Assembly (NCBI GenBank): GCA_937912025.1
Contig: CALDOZ010000027.1
Span: 1-64,000 of the forward strand
DNA: 64,000 nt
From: an uncultured Clostridia bacterium
Lineage (GTDB): Bacteria > Bacillota > Clostridia > Christensenellales > Borkfalkiaceae
Direction: 5' to 3'
Part shown: positions 61,896 to 64,000 of the stretch, in pieces
Layout: each line of letters starts with the position of its first letter
Numbering within the stretch: position 1 is the stretch's first letter
Position numbers and translations under genes: made by a program
Notes under the pieces: generated by a model
What the model saw: only the letters and a program-made list of their open reading frames with translations
What the model was told of the DNA's origin: nothing
The model's database searches: none

Positions 61896-62332
61896 AGTCA
61901 TAGTTGCGGGTTAGATGAGGAACAAGATAAAGATAGATCGCAATTGACCTTGTTGGCTATTTATAACTGCCTTTTTTGAAGTAACAAGGTATAACGAAGT
62001 AAGTATGACTTTAAAATTGCACATATTAAACTTATTAATTTTAAAAAGACGCGGATTATTACCGTAATAGTCATAGGGATTTTTACGATAAACCGAGGGT
62101 TTCAAATTAACAAGTTAAGGCGTGGCGTGATGCCACGCCTTTTGTGTATCAATATAGTCAACGCCGACCTGTCCAAAAATACGGACATGTCGGCGTTTTT
62201 TGAAAGTTTTTTATTTTTATTGCTCAAAAGTTTATTAAATAACATTTTATTATTGTTTTTGTTTTTTATTCGTCGTAATACTTTATATCCTGTCTTGTAA
62301 TTGGTTTATTTTCGTCATACTTATAAAAGTTT
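61896..62332. other. Noncoding gap with two terminators
   Basis: Nothing gene-like is seen in 61896-62110. Two hairpins follow. AAGGCGTGGC-GTGAT-GCCACGCCTT lies at 62117-62141, and a longer one at 62160-62197 (AACGCCGAC, then TGTCC, pairing with GGACA and GTCGGCGTT) has a T tail. They end the DUF4432 unit and shield the Fic operon on the other strand. Confidence 0.7.
62160..62201 (+). terminator. Long strong terminator
   Basis: Fourteen base pairs with one internal C/T bulge pair around an A-rich loop, followed by TTTTTT. Confidence 0.85.
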
Positions 62333-63187
62333 TTAATTTTCTTCTTCGTAGTAGTAAGAATAATCTATACCTTTCATAAAGATTTCACGGTCATCTATCT
62401 TATCCGTTAAAGCATTTTTGATAAGTGCTAAAATATTACTATAATCAACAACGCTTAATTTCATTGCTTCTAAATATTCCGTTTTATCAATTTTACTCCA
62501 ATCAACACATTTAGAAAGGTTTTTCTTTAATATCAAGTCTAACCAAATACGAGTAGTTCTTCCATTTCCTTCCATAAAAGGGTGGGCAACGTTCATTTCA
62601 ACGTATTTTCTCACAATTTGCTCAATGGTTTCTTCAGGCATCTTTTCAATCGCGTCAAGCGTTTGGTTTAAATATCCAACGCTTGCGAATACGAAACCGC
62701 CTTTAGAGATATTTAACTTTCTAATTTGACCTGCAAAATCATATAAACCACCGAAAAGGTAAGCATGAATTTGTTGTAAGCCGTTTATCGTGCCGACTTC
62801 AATATCGTTAATAAGTCCGCTTTCAAACATTTCGTAAGCCTTGTTTTTGCTTTGCTCGTCAATAGACGTACCTTTCGTCTTAACCCATTTTAAGAACACG
62901 GCTGACTTTTTGCTTGGGATAATTGCTATAAGCAAATTTAATCCGTCGTCGTCTATAACGTCCGTCAAATATTTCTTGCCGTCTTTCGCCGTTAATTTCA
63001 GTTGTTTGCAAATTGCAATCAACTCAGGATTTCTGCGTTTAATGGTCGCCCAATATATTCTTGGCGAATTGCTTAAAGAAAGTGCTTCTATAATATCAAC
63101 GGCACATAACCACCAACGAGAACTTTCTTCATCCCAAACCGAACGAACGGGAATGTTGTCAAAAAATCTAATAGAAGTTTTAATCAT
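62333..63187 (-). CDS. Bro-N/Fic fusion protein
   Basis: 284 residues. Residues ~1-100 resemble the Bro-N antirepressor domain: FFDNIPVRSVWDEE, WWLCAVDIIEALSL and the later VIDDDGLNLLIAIIPSKKS stretch. The C-terminal part is a Fic domain with the core HPFMEGNGRTTR near 197 (catalytic His). No [ST]xxxE[GN] inhibitory helix is obvious before it, so the activity may be restrained by the partner. Its start overlaps the preceding regulator gene by eight bases, so the two form one toxin-antitoxin-like unit. The fusion of a phage-type DNA-binding domain with Fic hints at a mobile or phage origin. Confidence 0.83.
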   Translation of the reverse strand: MIKTSIRFFDNIPVRSVWDEESSRWWLCAVDIIEALSLSNSPRIYWATIKRRNPELIAICKQLKLTAKDGKKYLTDVIDDDGLNLLIAIIPSKKSAVFLKWVKTKGTSIDEQSKNKAYEMFESGLINDIEVGTINGLQQIHAYLFGGLYDFAGQIRKLNISKGGFVFASVGYLNQTLDAIEKMPEETIEQIVRKYVEMNVAHPFMEGNGRTTRIWLDLILKKNLSKCVDWSKIDKTEYLEAMKLSVVDYSNILALIKNALTDKIDDREIFMKGIDYSYYYEEEN

Positions 63188-63395
63188 TTTTATCCTCTCT
63201 CACGATTTCTAATATATCGTCTAACCCACAATTAAGGGCGTTGCATATTTTAAGAAGAATATCCATATGCACGGTTTCATTTCTACCAAGTTTCGCCATA
63301 GCAGTAGTGGTGATGCCCGCTTTTAAGCGTAGGTCTTCTTTGCGCATTTCTTTATCTATAAGAAGTTTCCATAATTTTTTATAACTTGCAGCCAT
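63180..63395 (-). CDS. XRE-family HTH regulator
   Basis: 71 residues, essentially one Cro/CI helix-turn-helix: KEDLRLKAGITTTAMAKLGRN followed by the MDILLKICNALNCGLDDIL helix. It is the first gene of the operon with the Bro-N/Fic gene and should repress its own promoter, as in type II-like toxin-antitoxin loci. RBS AGGAG. Confidence 0.9.
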   Translation of the reverse strand: MAASYKKLWKLLIDKEMRKEDLRLKAGITTTAMAKLGRNETVHMDILLKICNALNCGLDDILEIVREDKND

Positions 63396-63434
63396 TTTAA
63401 TCTCCTAAAAGGTAGTCTATAAGTCATTTTTATT

Positions 63435-63463
63435 ATTATATCACATACAATCAATTTTATCAA
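63435..63463 (-). promoter_or_regulatory. Promoter of the XRE-Fic operon
   Basis: On the minus strand TTGATA (63463-63458), 17-base spacer, TATAAT (63440-63435). Confidence 0.7.
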
Positions 63464-63585
63464 GATATTCTCCAATATTTAGAGAAAAATATTTTTATAA
63501 ATTTGATATACAAAGTGCCACAAAATGGGGTAAAATCGAAGCAGGTAAAGAAAATTGCCACAAATTGCAATTTTGATATAAACCA

Positions 63586-63654
63586 AACGGGAAACCCGTT
63601 TATATAAAAATAAATATGGCGTAGTGATAAATCCCTATCACTACGCCATATTTT
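63586..63654. terminator. Two hairpins between azlD and the XRE operon
   Basis: AAACGGG-AAA-CCCGTTT (63586-63602) is followed by a 17-bp perfect stem (AAATATGGCGTAGTGAT and its complement, 63612-63653). The second one lies just downstream of azlD on the minus strand and acts as its terminator. Confidence 0.82.
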
Positions 63655-63682
63655 CCACGTCTTTTTACGTTAAAATTTAAAA

Positions 63683-63988
63683 TTAAATTAAAAAAGTAAT
63701 AATAACTTCGCTTAAAAACACCGCAAGAACAGAACAAATGGCAACCACCACAAGCGAGCGTTTTGAAATTGATGCAACGAGCGCTACCGCCGTTCCAACC
63801 ATTGCGGTATAAACGTTATTAGTAGCGTAAAATATCGCTGGGAAAGTCATTGCCGACAGCACGGCGTACGGAACGTAATATAGCAAACTATTTATAAAGC
63901 GTGACTTAATTTTCTTTTTAAAAAACACGAAAGGAATCATTCGTATTAAATACGTTACAAGCGCCATAACTCCAACAAGAATAAGCAT
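63683..63988 (-). CDS. azlD: Branched-chain amino acid exporter subunit AzlD
   Basis: 101 residues with four hydrophobic segments, the size and pattern of AzlD (TYLIRMIPF near 12, NSLLYYVPYAVLSAMTFPA near 33). With AzlC it exports branched-chain amino acids and analogues. The azlC gene would lie just outside the right edge of the window. The coding sequence appears complete. Confidence 0.88.
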   Translation of the reverse strand: MLILVGVMALVTYLIRMIPFVFFKKKIKSRFINSLLYYVPYAVLSAMTFPAIFYATNNVYTAMVGTAVALVASISKRSLVVVAICSVLAVFLSEVIITFLI

Positions 63989-64000
63989 ATAAACAGTATT

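Noticed and set aside
61911..62105. Minus-strand open frame in the gap after the DUF4432 gene
   Set aside because: No ribosome binding site, no family-like pattern and base composition of noncoding DNA.

Overview
The window reads as chromosome of a low-GC, Gram-positive-type bacterium, most likely an uncultured gut Clostridia-like Bacillota. The grounds are AT-rich DNA, strong AGGAGG-type ribosome binding sites, consensus TTGACA-17-TATAAT promoters, U-tailed hairpin terminators and a very large set of intracellular glycosidases. No species can be named from the sequence alone.

Layout. 1-730: the 3' end of a 23S rRNA, a 5S rRNA, tRNA-Asn(GTT) and a terminator. 731-17666: an accessory (defence) island starting at the tRNA and ending at a 13-bp copy of the tRNA 3' end (17654-17666). 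It carries a Fic protein with a helix-turn-helix, a type III restriction-modification locus in the unusual order res-X-Y-mod, a HEPN (ApeA-like) protein, and a three-gene overlapping operon encoding a UvrD-like helicase, a DarT-like DNA ADP-ribosyltransferase and an ADP-ribosylglycohydrolase. An IS21-family istA/istB element and the first copy of a 1.09-kb duplicated esterase cassette complete it. 17667-25900: a patchwork of repeats and single-gene cassettes: GH4 alpha-galactosidase, AraC regulator, GH42 beta-galactosidase, a four-helix-bundle (S23/IVP-like) protein, a five-bladed-propeller glycosidase-like protein, the second identical esterase cassette, a lipoprotein and a fragment of a D-lyxose-isomerase-like gene.

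25949-62000: a dense carbohydrate region. One operon (26859-32415) has FGGY kinase, GH36 alpha-galactosidase, fucose/arabinose-isomerase-fold protein and class II aldolase, and would fit a galactose-to-tagatose route. GH3, GH2, GH20, a sialidase-like propeller with a DHDPS/NanA-family lyase, a DUF4838-like protein, two further FGGY kinases, a ROK-regulated polyol operon with two tandem mannitol-1-phosphate-dehydrogenase paralogs, several TIM-barrel isomerase/epimerases, a DUF4432 aldose-epimerase-like protein, a 14-repeat MORN protein and housekeeping-type NUDIX, HAD and Fe-ADH genes follow. None of the glycosidases has a visible signal peptide and no sugar transporter is present, so these enzymes probably work in the cytoplasm on oligosaccharides imported by systems encoded elsewhere. 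62333-63395 holds a small XRE-regulator plus Bro-N/Fic operon, and the right edge holds azlD.

The best candidates for an undescribed system are the helicase-DarT-ADP-ribosylglycohydrolase operon (10141-13797), which replaces the usual DarG macrodomain antitoxin by a glycohydrolase with a long unassigned C-terminus, and the res-X-Y-mod type III locus next to it. All calls are by reading motifs; no database search was possible.
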